From contig NZ_JAYGJQ010000002.1 of the NCBI RefSeq assembly GCF_035013165.1, forward strand, positions 1,054,001 through 1,118,000: a stretch of DNA of 64,000 bases, written 5' to 3'. Made by a program: the position numbers and the translations under genes. Under the pieces are notes generated by a model. That model saw only the letters and a program-made list of their open reading frames with translations. It ran no database searches and was not told where the DNA came from. This document shows positions 7,917-15,006 of the stretch, piece after piece. This DNA is from Bacteriovorax sp. PP10. Its GTDB lineage: Bacteria > Bdellovibrionota > Bacteriovoracia > Bacteriovoracales > Bacteriovoracaceae. Position 1 is the first letter of the stretch. Each line of letters starts with the position of its first letter.

Positions 7917-8390
7917 ATGTTATTAAAACCATATGAAGATTATTCTAAACATGTAAATGATCTCTTTGTCATATTATCTAAAGAGCTTCGATCAATTCTA
8001 CCAGATGCAAGAATCGAGCATATTGGATCTTCTGCAGTGCCAGGATCAATTTCAAAAGGTGATCTAGATGTATTTGTGGGAGTCGATCACTCTCACTTTA
8101 ATCAAGCTTTATCTTTAATTAAATCCTTAGATTTCTATGAGAAAAAGGGGACTTTTCGTTCAGATGAGTTATGCATGCTTGTGACAGACAAGTTTAACTA
8201 CGATGTGGCTGTTCAGTTAGTATCAAATGGATCAGAGTTTGAAGATTTTCTAAAATTTAGAGATCTACTCAAAACTAATGATGAGTTTGTGAAAGAGTAC
8301 AACGAGGTAAAGTTGATGGCCCAGTATCTAGATGGGAATGAATACCGTCAAAAGAAGAGCATTTTTATTACAAAAATTTTAAATTCTTAA
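7917..8390 (+). CDS. GrpB-family (UPF0157) nucleotidyltransferase-fold protein
   Basis: 157 residues of the GrpB/UPF0157 family, which has a nucleotidyltransferase fold and is often fused to dephospho-CoA kinase. The signature IEHIGSSAVPG (about 39-49) and the paired acidic residues in KGDLDVFV (about 52-59) are present, followed by the family's CMLVTD and FRD elements. Cytoplasmic; the exact substrate of the family is not established. The start is ATG at 7917. Confidence 0.85.
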   Translation: MLLKPYEDYSKHVNDLFVILSKELRSILPDARIEHIGSSAVPGSISKGDLDVFVGVDHSHFNQALSLIKSLDFYEKKGTFRSDELCMLVTDKFNYDVAVQLVSNGSEFEDFLKFRDLLKTNDEFVKEYNEVKLMAQYLDGNEYRQKKSIFITKILNS

Positions 8391-8455
8391 AGATACATAT
8401 CTCTGTGATTCTATAGAGTATATCCAATTCATTCACATTTTTATGGGCTTCTCAT

Positions 8456-8486
8456 TTGACTTCAAGTCAACTTGAAGTTGTATGAT
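8456..8486 (+). promoter_or_regulatory. MerR-type promoter with SoxR-box-like palindrome
   Basis: TTGACT (8456-8461) and TATGAT (8481-8486) are separated by exactly 19 bp, the overlong spacing that MerR-family activators correct. Inside the spacer region is a perfect 9-2-9 palindrome, arms 8459-8467 and 8470-8478 (ACTTCAAGT / ACTTGAAGT). The core CTTCAAGT-ACTTGAAG resembles the SoxR box of enterobacteria. The transcript would start about 30 bp upstream of the cupin gene. A MerR-family gene lies just beyond that gene. Geometry is observed; regulator identity is inferred. Confidence 0.7.
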
Positions 8487-8524
8487 TTATTGTAACAGCA
8501 ATCTAATACAACAAGAGGAGCCAA

Positions 8525-9043
8525 ATGAATCAACAACAAATAAATCTTTTCTTTGATGATTTGAAATTATCTTGGAATAAACAAAATGAAGAAACCATTA
8601 AAGCTGGCAAGCATGTAATGGAAAAAATGTTAAAGAGGGAAGATCTAAAAAAATATTTAACTAATCAATCTGACAATCTTGCCAAAGGAATCGAGCTCTA
8701 TCGAGACAGTGAGTTTGGTTTTATCCTGTTAGCTTATTCTGAAACAAAAGGCCTGTATCGCATGCCACACAATCATGGAAACGGTTGGGTGATCTACTCA
8801 GTAGTCGATGGAATAATCGAAATGGGAACCTATGCTTTAATTGGGGATATGAACCTAATTAAAAAGGAAAAGCATCAAGTTCAAATTGGGAGTAGCGAAG
8901 TGTACTTCCCTGGAGATATTCACGATACTCAATGTGTAAGTGATTCTGTCATCATTCTAAGATTAACAAGCTGTGATTTAAAAGAAGAAGAGAAACAAGG
9001 GAGAATAAAGAAATTTCAAAAACCTTGTTCGCTTAAAACTTAA
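8525..9043 (+). CDS. cupin-fold protein (cysteine-dioxygenase-like beta barrel)
   Basis: 172 residues. A double-stranded beta-helix is suggested by HNHGNGWVIYSVVDG near residues 80-95, a possible metal-binding HxH, and a later YFPGDIHDTQ contributing a third His. This resembles metal-dependent cupins of the cysteine-dioxygenase-like group, not a named enzyme. GAGGAG precedes the ATG by 5 bases. Its promoter has MerR-type architecture, so expression is probably induced by a redox, metal or small-molecule signal. The 3' end overlaps the convergent MerR gene by 11 bp. Confidence 0.65.
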   Translation: MNQQQINLFFDDLKLSWNKQNEETIKAGKHVMEKMLKREDLKKYLTNQSDNLAKGIELYRDSEFGFILLAYSETKGLYRMPHNHGNGWVIYSVVDGIIEMGTYALIGDMNLIKKEKHQVQIGSSEVYFPGDIHDTQCVSDSVIILRLTSCDLKEEEKQGRIKKFQKPCSLKT

Positions 9044-9446
9044 TAGATAATTTTTTTGAAGAGAGTCTTGTCGCGACCTTCATGAGTTTTATGAACGTAG
9101 GGCATTCAAGATGATTCTCAGCTTTGCAATTTGAAGCGTGAATAAGAGAGTCTCGAACCGCAGTGAGTTTTGCTATTTTCTTGTCAATTTCTTTGGCCTT
9201 TTCTTTGAGTGTTGATCTGTCTATTTGAACATCGTGATTAGACTGATTAAACATAGATGCAATTTCATCTAAGCTAAAGCCTGCAAGACGTCCAAGATTA
9301 ATCAAAGCGAGGCGTTCGAGAACACTGGAATGGTATTGTCTGCGAAGTCCCTTTCTTCCTGTGCTGCTGATAAGACCAATTTCTTCGTAGTAGCGCAAAG
9401 TTGATGTTGAGACATGTGATTGTTTTGAAACGTTACCAATATCCAA
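9033..9446 (-). CDS. MerR-family transcriptional regulator with C-terminal cysteines
   Basis: 137 residues. The N-terminal MerR winged helix is clear (VSTSTLRYYEEIGLI, residues 12-26), followed by GLRRQYHS and a long dimerisation helix. Two cysteines (Cys107 and Cys115, spaced by 7) near the C-terminus could bind metal or sense redox; SoxR has four clustered cysteines, so this is not SoxR itself. Start is TTG at 9446, with GGAG 6 bases upstream. Neighbours are the cupin gene with a MerR-type promoter (convergent) and a divergent permease pair, both plausible targets. Confidence 0.85.
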   Translation of the reverse strand: MDIGNVSKQSHVSTSTLRYYEEIGLISSTGRKGLRRQYHSSVLERLALINLGRLAGFSLDEIASMFNQSNHDVQIDRSTLKEKAKEIDKKIAKLTAVRDSLIHASNCKAENHLECPTFIKLMKVATRLSSKKLSIKF

Positions 9447-9476
9447 GAAGACTCCGTTGATAATCGAGAATAGGTA

Positions 9477-9509
9477 ATATTAATTCCTGCCTCGTTGAAT
9501 ATCAAGAGG
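9477..9509 (-). promoter_or_regulatory. promoter and possible operator of the MerR gene
   Basis: On the minus strand TTGATA (complement of 9500-9505), a 17-bp spacer, and TAATAT (complement of 9477-9482) form a near-consensus sigma-70 promoter 31 bp from the MerR start. An imperfect dyad, CCTC-G-TTGA / TCAAGAGG (9490-9509), overlaps it, lying between the divergent merR and permease genes. Autoregulation is plausible but unproven. Confidence 0.5.
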
Positions 9510-9543
9510 TCTTAATAGAGTCACTAAGGTGTAGGAGAAAAGT

Positions 9544-10014
9544 ATGGTGCTTGTAGTATGGTCGATCACTCTTTTAGCTTTTGTCGTTTCTTTGGTAAAA
9601 GATAAGGAGCGTACCTTGAGGGCCGCAAAGCATAGTTGGAACTCTTTTAAAAATTTAACCTCTGGCGTACTTGCAATGGTTGGAATAGTGGGATTAATGT
9701 TAGCGGTTGTCTCTCCTGAAGTCCTGAAAATGATTTTTACCTATAAAGGATTTATGGGATTTGTTATCGTCTCAAGTGTGGGTGCGATTGTTACAATTCC
9801 AGGACCGATTGCTTTTCCACTCGCGGGATCATTACTAAAAATTGGAGCGAGCTATGGAACGATCGCTTCTTTCATTACAACTTTAACAATGGTTGGTCTT
9901 GTCACTTCACCTCTTGAAGCTTCTTACTTTGGAAAAAAGTTTACATTTATGCGCCAGCTTTTTAGTTTTCTTGCGGCCATTGCGATAGGACTCATCATGG
10001 GAGCATTTATATGA
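9544..10014 (+). CDS. permease half, ArsP/DUF318-like, subunit 1
   Basis: 156 residues with four or so transmembrane segments. The motif TIPGPIAFPLAGSLL in the middle resembles the proline/glycine-rich repeat of the ArsP_1 (DUF318) permease family, whose full-length members have two such repeats in about 300 residues. GGAG precedes the ATG. It overlaps the next gene by 4 bp, so the two halves probably assemble as one transporter. MerR-linked split permeases are known; substrate is not identifiable here. Confidence 0.65.
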   Translation: MVLVVWSITLLAFVVSLVKDKERTLRAAKHSWNSFKNLTSGVLAMVGIVGLMLAVVSPEVLKMIFTYKGFMGFVIVSSVGAIVTIPGPIAFPLAGSLLKIGASYGTIASFITTLTMVGLVTSPLEASYFGKKFTFMRQLFSFLAAIAIGLIMGAFI

Positions 10015-10541
10015 TTGTAGAGATCATTAGAAAGTATCGTCTTTTTATGATTGTGATTTTGATTAATGTTCTCTTGTTTTTTGTTATGCCTGACATCGCT
10101 CAAAAATCGATGACCAATTCATTTAATTTTTTATTTGAGGTATTAAAAATTCTTCCACCGGTGATGTTGTTGATGGGACTTTTTGAAGTGTGGGTGTCTC
10201 GGGAAACTATTGAAAATCATCTTGGAGCTGAATCAGGTTTTCATGGATCTCTTATTGCCATTCTTTTAGGATCAGTCGCAGTCGGCCCGCTATTTACAGC
10301 GTTTCCCATTGCTCTTTCGTTAAAGAATAAAGGGGTACGGACTTCCAATATCGTTATTTTTTTAGGATCGTGGGCGACGATCAAGATTCCCATGATACTT
10401 ATGGAAAGTAGCTTTATTGGACTTCGATTTGCCATTATGCGTTTAGTTATTACCATTCCTTTTATTCTGGGAATTGGTTACTTAATGGAAAAAATTTTAA
10501 AAAATCAGCAAGTCACACAGGTGGCAGTAAATGGGCCTTAA
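10011..10541 (+). CDS. permease half, ArsP/DUF318-like, subunit 2
   Basis: 176 residues with about five transmembrane helices. The GSVAVGPLFTAFPIALSL segment mirrors the PGP-type repeat of the partner subunit, as in the second half of ArsP_1 permeases. Translation is coupled to the preceding gene through an ATGA overlap. The 3' end overlaps the convergent thioesterase gene by 29 bp. Probably an inner-membrane efflux or exchange carrier under the adjacent MerR regulator; cargo unknown. Confidence 0.65.
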   Translation: MIVEIIRKYRLFMIVILINVLLFFVMPDIAQKSMTNSFNFLFEVLKILPPVMLLMGLFEVWVSRETIENHLGAESGFHGSLIAILLGSVAVGPLFTAFPIALSLKNKGVRTSNIVIFLGSWATIKIPMILMESSFIGLRFAIMRLVITIPFILGIGYLMEKILKNQQVTQVAVNGP

Positions 10542-10908
10542 GTTTTTCCTTAATTGATTCAGGGATTGGAGTAGATTTTTGATTTGCATAATCAAAGCAG
10601 ACTAAAAAAGATTTTCCGCGGCTGACAATTATGCCGTCTTGTATTGCTTCTTGTACGAGAACAAAAGAAGAGTTTCCAATCTTTTCTACTGCCGTTTTTA
10701 CAGTAACAGATTTTTGATAATATCCTTGTGCCAGATAATCAATTTCTAATCTCGCAATGATGAGGTTCCATTTTTTGGGATCAAGGTCGGGGACAAAGTA
10801 TTCGAAAATTGATCTTCGGCCTTCTTCAAACCAAGTTGCAATACTGGCATTGTTAATATGCCCTAAAGCATCGGTGTCGTTGAAGCGAGGTTTAAAAGTG
10901 TATTCCAT
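10513..10908 (-). CDS. 4-hydroxybenzoyl-CoA thioesterase-like (hotdog) acyl-CoA thioesterase
   Basis: 131 residues with a single hotdog fold. The N-terminal FNDTDALGHINNA (about 9-21) is the YbgC/FadM-type signature containing the catalytic Asp; the long helix with FEEGR follows. Family members hydrolyse acyl-CoA or acyl-ACP thioesters in the cytoplasm. The ATG at 10908 is chosen because homologues begin here; an in-frame TTG at 10935 overlaps the upstream hydrolase stop and is an alternative coupled start. Last gene of the NO-response-like operon; a functional link to it is not evident. Confidence 0.8.
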   Translation of the reverse strand: MEYTFKPRFNDTDALGHINNASIATWFEEGRRSIFEYFVPDLDPKKWNLIIARLEIDYLAQGYYQKSVTVKTAVEKIGNSSFVLVQEAIQDGIIVSRGKSFLVCFDYANQKSTPIPESIKEKLKAHLLPPV

Positions 10909-10931
10909 AAGCTGTCCAGTTTGAAAGTCGA

Positions 10932-11711
10932 TCAATTTATTAATTCACGCAGGTAATTTTCAAGAGCAATATTAAATTCTTCAGGCTTCTCCAGCATCGG
11001 ATAATGACCAACCCCTTCAATCACAGAGTAATTAAAGTCAGCAAAGTATTTTCTATTAATCTGTTTATTCGTAACACCAACATCAGAATTAATGGCCCTT
11101 ACAGGAATATTAAGTTTCTTAGCAAAGTCTCGAGCATCAGTTTGATAAAGAGGCTCAATGCACTTAATTGCAAAGTCCGGGCTATTTGTTAAAAACTCAT
11201 TTTGAAGTTGAGTCTTAACTTCTGGAGGAGTGTCTTTTGCAAAGAGGTATTGGGGAAGAACATTTTCAACAGTGGCCTTAAAGTCTTTACGATAAAGATC
11301 AAACAGCTGGCCGGCCTGCTCAAGAGTTATCATTTGATCCAAATCTTTTAATGTATCAACTAAGATTAAAGCTTTTACGTTTGGAATTTTAACGGCAGCT
11401 TCAGTCGCGTAGACGCCACTCATTGAATGGCCCACTAAAATAATATCTTTGACCGACAGATCATCAGCAACCGCGACAATATCCTTCGCGTAATTTTCTG
11501 CTGTCCACTTAGTTCTCATTCTTCCAGAGTCGCCATGTCCCGCCAGATCCATTTGGACGATAAGATATTTATCTGAAAAGAAATCTCGCTGAGAATCCCA
11601 CCAGCGCTTATTACCAAGCCAGCCATGGACAAAAAGCAAGGCCGTTTCGCCATTGCCTGATACTTCATAAGAAATTTGAGTTTGATCGTTTGATAAGACT
11701 GTTTTTTTCAT
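10932..11711 (-). CDS. alpha/beta hydrolase
   Basis: 259 residues, cytoplasmic. Oxyanion motif HGWLGN (about 29-34), nucleophile elbow GHSMSG with catalytic Ser (about 94-99), a cap helix region and the C-terminal GVGHYPMLEKP with the catalytic His make a complete Ser-type alpha/beta hydrolase. The closest style is of esterases and MhpC-like C-C hydrolases, but the substrate cannot be stated. It lies 40 bp after the NsrR-like gene on the same strand, and its stop meets the thioesterase gene, so it is probably cotranscribed. Confidence 0.85.
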   Translation of the reverse strand: MKKTVLSNDQTQISYEVSGNGETALLFVHGWLGNKRWWDSQRDFFSDKYLIVQMDLAGHGDSGRMRTKWTAENYAKDIVAVADDLSVKDIILVGHSMSGVYATEAAVKIPNVKALILVDTLKDLDQMITLEQAGQLFDLYRKDFKATVENVLPQYLFAKDTPPEVKTQLQNEFLTNSPDFAIKCIEPLYQTDARDFAKKLNIPVRAINSDVGVTNKQINRKYFADFNYSVIEGVGHYPMLEKPEEFNIALENYLRELIN

Positions 11712-11751
11712 GTTAAAAGCATAACAAGTCTACTTAAGGATAGAAATAAAT

Positions 11752-12138
11752 TTATACCAGGTCTTTAATTTTATACTGACCTAATTCATCGAGAAAAGAT
11801 TTTTGTGCTTTGTGAAGATAGGACTTAAGCTTGCATCCTGGACTGAGCCTACACGTATTTGATTTACTATCAAAACATTCAACTAACGTTAGGTCTTCAA
11901 ATTGAATGAGAACTTCTGACAACGAAATATTAAGGGCACTCTTATTAAGAAAAATCCCACCAGCAGGCCCTGGAGTAGAAGTAATATATCCCAGCTCAGA
12001 GAGTCTATTCACAACAACACTTAAGTGATTTTTCTTAATTTTATAAAACTCCGCTATTTCCTTAATCGTTGCTTTTTCTTCCATTTGAAGAAATGTAAGC
12101 ACGCGTAGTGAATAATCGGTTTTTAATGTAAGTTTCAT
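11752..12138 (-). CDS. nsrR: Rrf2-family NsrR-like nitric-oxide-responsive repressor
   Basis: 128 residues. The Rrf2 winged helix is complete (MKLTLKTDYSLRVLTFL; then KIKKNHLSVVVNRLSELGYI and TPGPAGGIFL). Three cysteines, Cys88, Cys96 and Cys102, can ligate an iron-sulfur cluster; E. coli NsrR uses 91, 96 and 102. NsrR loses DNA binding when its cluster reacts with NO. The gene sits directly downstream of a ferredoxin reductase and a truncated haemoglobin, which are NO-detoxifying partners, and a strong palindrome heads that operon. The NsrR rather than IscR assignment rests on context and Cys spacing. Confidence 0.8.
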   Translation of the reverse strand: MKLTLKTDYSLRVLTFLQMEEKATIKEIAEFYKIKKNHLSVVVNRLSELGYITSTPGPAGGIFLNKSALNISLSEVLIQFEDLTLVECFDSKSNTCRLSPGCKLKSYLHKAQKSFLDELGQYKIKDLV

Positions 12139-12192
12139 CGTTATTTAAAACTACCACAAAGTTTAAATTTATTATAGGGCCTTATAAAAAAC

Positions 12193-13164
12193 TCAGCTTT
12201 TGGGTTTCGCAGCGACAAATGAATCGCTTAAAATCTTCTTTGAAGAAACCCCTTTCATAAAGACCGTTTGCTTAATCTTTTTAACCATATCGGGATCACC
12301 GCAAACCATAACAGTCGTATTAAATTTATCTATGAAGCTATTTTGCAGAAGCTCTATCAGGTCTCCCTTGATAAAACCTTCACGCTCTTCACCTTTTAAA
12401 TAAACAGGAGAGTAACTAAATTGCTCAAATTTATTCTCAAGATTTTTTAAATACTCAATCAGGTATAAACTCTCGATCGTAAGACCGCCGTGATAGAGTC
12501 TTATTTTATTTTTGAAGCCTCTTGCAAGGGCATCAATAGCTATACCCATGAGAGGTGCTAGTCCTGTTCCTACACCTAGAAGAAGCAGGTCATCGTTAAA
12601 CATTTCCTGGGTCAAATAACATTCACCAATAGGACCGTTAACTTTAATCATTTTTCCTATCAAATCTGTATCATAAAGCCAGCTGGACATGACCCCGCCG
12701 TGCATCTTTCTTACGTGAAATTTAATAATGCGATCATTGGAGACGCTGGCAATTGAATAAGAGCGGGATAAGTTGTCATCTCGAATGATATTCAGAAACT
12801 GACCAGCATGATAGGCAAGAGGAGTGACAAGTCGAATAGCTAAAATAACAACACTCGACGAAACTCTATCCTGCGAAAGGATTTGTCCCACAATTTGATT
12901 ATTGGATTCTGCAGGTTTTGTGACCTCAAAATCTTTAGTCAGACGCTGCTGGCAGGAAAGAAATAAACCAGACTCTTTTTTTTGAGCGCTTAATCCTTTT
13001 TGAGCAATAGCGTCTGCACCTGAAGTTGTCTTCAATGTGCATGACTGGCAAACTCCTCCTCTGCATGAGTTGGGAATTATCTGACCGTTTCGAATTAAAC
13101 AATCCAAAACGGTTTCAGATTCATGGCCTTCAAATATATGTTCATTGTATTTTAAAAGAGGCAT
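12193..13164 (-). CDS. [2Fe-2S] ferredoxin-NAD(P)H oxidoreductase
   Basis: 323 residues. An N-terminal plant-type ferredoxin domain has Cys34, Cys39, Cys42 and Cys71 (CRGGVCQSC). It is followed by an FAD domain with RSYSIAS (about 126-132) and an NAD(P) domain with GVGTGLAPLMG. This architecture matches oxygenase reductases such as BenC and Hmp's reductase part with a ferredoxin added. It starts 6 bp after the truncated haemoglobin stop, so it probably reduces the haem for NO dioxygenation (NO to nitrate). The partnership is inferred from gene order. Confidence 0.88.
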   Translation of the reverse strand: MPLLKYNEHIFEGHESETVLDCLIRNGQIIPNSCRGGVCQSCTLKTTSGADAIAQKGLSAQKKESGLFLSCQQRLTKDFEVTKPAESNNQIVGQILSQDRVSSSVVILAIRLVTPLAYHAGQFLNIIRDDNLSRSYSIASVSNDRIIKFHVRKMHGGVMSSWLYDTDLIGKMIKVNGPIGECYLTQEMFNDDLLLLGVGTGLAPLMGIAIDALARGFKNKIRLYHGGLTIESLYLIEYLKNLENKFEQFSYSPVYLKGEEREGFIKGDLIELLQNSFIDKFNTTVMVCGDPDMVKKIKQTVFMKGVSSKKILSDSFVAAKPKS

Positions 13165-13170
13165 TTCTAG

Positions 13171-13542
13171 TTATCCTTCTCTGTTTAAAACCTGTCCGCG
13201 TACACTTTCTGCGATAGCTCCAACTTGCATGATTAATTCTTTGGGAACATTTAACTCCACCAAAGTTCCTGCGAGTAATTCAATTACTGCATCGACGTGA
13301 GAGTCGTTTAATCCTCTTTCAACAAGGTGTTTGTGACCATCTCTCATATTCTGGCCGCTGTAGTTAACCGGGCCACCGAAAGCGTAAGTTAAAAAAGATT
13401 TTTGTTTTGCAATCTGCTCGTCCATATCAACATCGTCAAAGAATCTGCTGATTCGGTCATCTGCTAAAACTTTGCGATAAAAAATATCTACTGCTGCATC
13501 AACTGCTTGCTCGCCACCAATTTGCTCATAGACTGAACTCAT
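13171..13542 (-). CDS. glbN: group I truncated haemoglobin
   Basis: 123 residues, the usual length for the 2-on-2 globins. Features are YEQIGGEQAV at the start, FFDDVDM, the FGGP turn (55-58), and MRDGHKHLVERGLNDSHVD with the probable proximal His70. Truncated haemoglobins of this class oxidise NO with bound oxygen. A good AAAGGAG site precedes the ATG. It is the first gene of an operon with a ferredoxin reductase and NsrR-like regulator, so together they form a split equivalent of flavohaemoglobin Hmp. Confidence 0.92.
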   Translation of the reverse strand: MSSVYEQIGGEQAVDAAVDIFYRKVLADDRISRFFDDVDMDEQIAKQKSFLTYAFGGPVNYSGQNMRDGHKHLVERGLNDSHVDAVIELLAGTLVELNVPKELIMQVGAIAESVRGQVLNREG

Positions 13543-13562
13543 ATAATCTCCTTTAGATCCGT

Positions 13563-13587
13563 ATTGATATATTTTAAATATATCAAT
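13563..13587. promoter_or_regulatory. 25-bp perfect palindrome, candidate NsrR operator
   Basis: Arms 13563-13574 (ATTGATATATTT) and 13576-13587 (AAATATATCAAT) flank one central base, a perfect 12-1-12 dyad. Its centre is 33 bp upstream of the truncated haemoglobin ATG. NsrR sites in several phyla are 11-1-11 AT-rich dyads containing ATNTATTT-like half sites, so the geometry fits. An FNR/NnrR site would have a much shorter TTGAT-ATCAA spacing. Confidence 0.7.
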
Positions 13588-13741
13588 TGGCGTGAACGGT
13601 AAACTTAATTTTTAAGAAAATGATGGGGTCAAGTTTCCTCCTTTTTGAAAATTGGAGATTTTACGGGGCCTTGGAGAAGTTAGGTCTTATTTAATTTCAA
13701 GTGCTTAACTTGGTTGATTTATAGCCATTAGTTAATCATTT

Positions 13742-13756
13742 GTGAATTAAATTCAC
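13742..13756. promoter_or_regulatory. 15-bp palindrome upstream of the P450-terpene operon
   Basis: GTGAATT (13742-13748), one base, AATTCAC (13750-13756) form a perfect 7-1-7 dyad centred 43 bp before the P450 start. The half sites recall CRP (GTGA...TCAC), but the spacing between them is 7 rather than 6. A candidate operator for the five-gene operon; the regulator is unknown. Confidence 0.4.
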
Positions 13757-13791
13757 TTTTAGTTATCTGAGTTCTTCTGTAAAAAATTGAA

Positions 13792-15006
13792 ATGCAAAGT
13801 TTTAAAAATCTAAAAATGTTTATGAAAAATCCTATTGAGCTTTTGGATGAAAAGTTTTCACCAGAATCATCGGGAGGAGTTCAAAAAATAAAGATTGGGC
13901 CTAAAAGGTTCATCCTGGTGTTTGATCCAGAGATCGCTCATGAGGTTTTGCTTGGAAAGGATAATACGTTCGTTCAAAACAGGGTCATCTTTGATCGCAT
14001 AAAACCTATTACTGGTGAAAAAGGTTTAGTTCAATTGAATGGAAAATTGTCTGAAGAAACTCGTCATAAGTTTATGCCAATGTTCACACCTCAAAACTTA
14101 GCGAAGATGAAAGAGCAAATCTTAGTCAATACCGAAGAGGCCTTAGCTGAACTTCGTCCGAATACTGAAATCGAAATTGCCTCTGTTATGGCAGATCTTG
14201 TTTTAAGAAATGCTTTCAAGTTATTTTTAGGACTGGATATTAAGCATGAAGCAAAAGAGATGGCAGAAGAGTTCCAGGAATTAAATACACTTTGTGGTGA
14301 GCGAATGATTTCGCTTTTTCCAATGCCGCTAGCATTTCCCACTTCGAAAAATAGAAGAATAAAATATTTAAGATCGAGCTTACGCTTAAAGATAGCAGCT
14401 GCACTCAAAACCAATAAACCAGACAGTAGTATCAACATCCATAAATTGTTTCAGAATGACGATACATTGATTGATCAATGCATGACTTTTTTATTTGCAG
14501 GCCATGAAACGACGGCCTCGTCACTTTCTTTCACTTTTCTTCTGCTCGGCAATCATCCTGAGTACCGTCAGAGAATTATAGCAGGGGATGAAGGTCTCGC
14601 TCTGATGGTTTACAAAGAGGCCTTAAGACTTTATCCGCCGGCGTATATGCTGGTCAGGCAAGCAACACGAGGAGCGGTTCTCGGTGGTGTCGAAGTTAAA
14701 AAAGGGGATCAGGTTATTATTGGTGTAAAACAAATTCATCGGCATCCATCTTTTCATCAGTCGGCAGCAACATTTATCCCCGAGAGATTTAAAGAGTCAA
14801 CTCGCGCCTTCTTACCATTTGGAGCTGGCCCGAAGGATTGTATTGGAGAAGGACTGGCCTATATTGAGGCCTTAACTATCATTAAAAGTTTTTGCAAAAG
14901 TTTTGAATTTTCGTCGCTTCAAAAAGAAATTACAAGTTTTCCTCTTGTGACTCTTCATCCTGGGGCCGGACAGTATTTAAGTCTATCGGAGCTGAGTCAT
15001 GGGTGA
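13792..15006 (+). CDS. cytochrome P450 (terpenoid operon)
   Basis: 404 residues, a soluble-length bacterial P450. The I-helix oxygen-binding motif is AGHETT (236-241), the K-helix ExxR is Glu276-Arg279, the PERF-like motif is IPERF, and the haem-binding loop is FGAGPKDC with ligand Cys350. It should hydroxylate a hydrophobic small molecule, with electrons from an unlinked ferredoxin. First gene of a tight five-gene operon; its last 8 bases overlap the terpene synthase-like gene, so the cyclised terpene is the obvious substrate. No strong ribosome site precedes the ATG. Substrate is inference. Confidence 0.93.
   Translation: MQSFKNLKMFMKNPIELLDEKFSPESSGGVQKIKIGPKRFILVFDPEIAHEVLLGKDNTFVQNRVIFDRIKPITGEKGLVQLNGKLSEETRHKFMPMFTPQNLAKMKEQILVNTEEALAELRPNTEIEIASVMADLVLRNAFKLFLGLDIKHEAKEMAEEFQELNTLCGERMISLFPMPLAFPTSKNRRIKYLRSSLRLKIAAALKTNKPDSSINIHKLFQNDDTLIDQCMTFLFAGHETTASSLSFTFLLLGNHPEYRQRIIAGDEGLALMVYKEALRLYPPAYMLVRQATRGAVLGGVEVKKGDQVIIGVKQIHRHPSFHQSAATFIPERFKESTRAFLPFGAGPKDCIGEGLAYIEALTIIKSFCKSFEFSSLQKEITSFPLVTLHPGAGQYLSLSELSHG

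Noticed and set aside
10908-10935. TTG at 10935 as the thioesterase start
   Set aside because: Possible because of the stop overlap, but ATG at 10908 matches the start of homologous proteins better.
13563-13587. FNR/NnrR site interpretation of the 25-bp palindrome
   Set aside because: The TTGAT and ATCAA half sites are about 13 bases apart, not 4; spacing suits NsrR.
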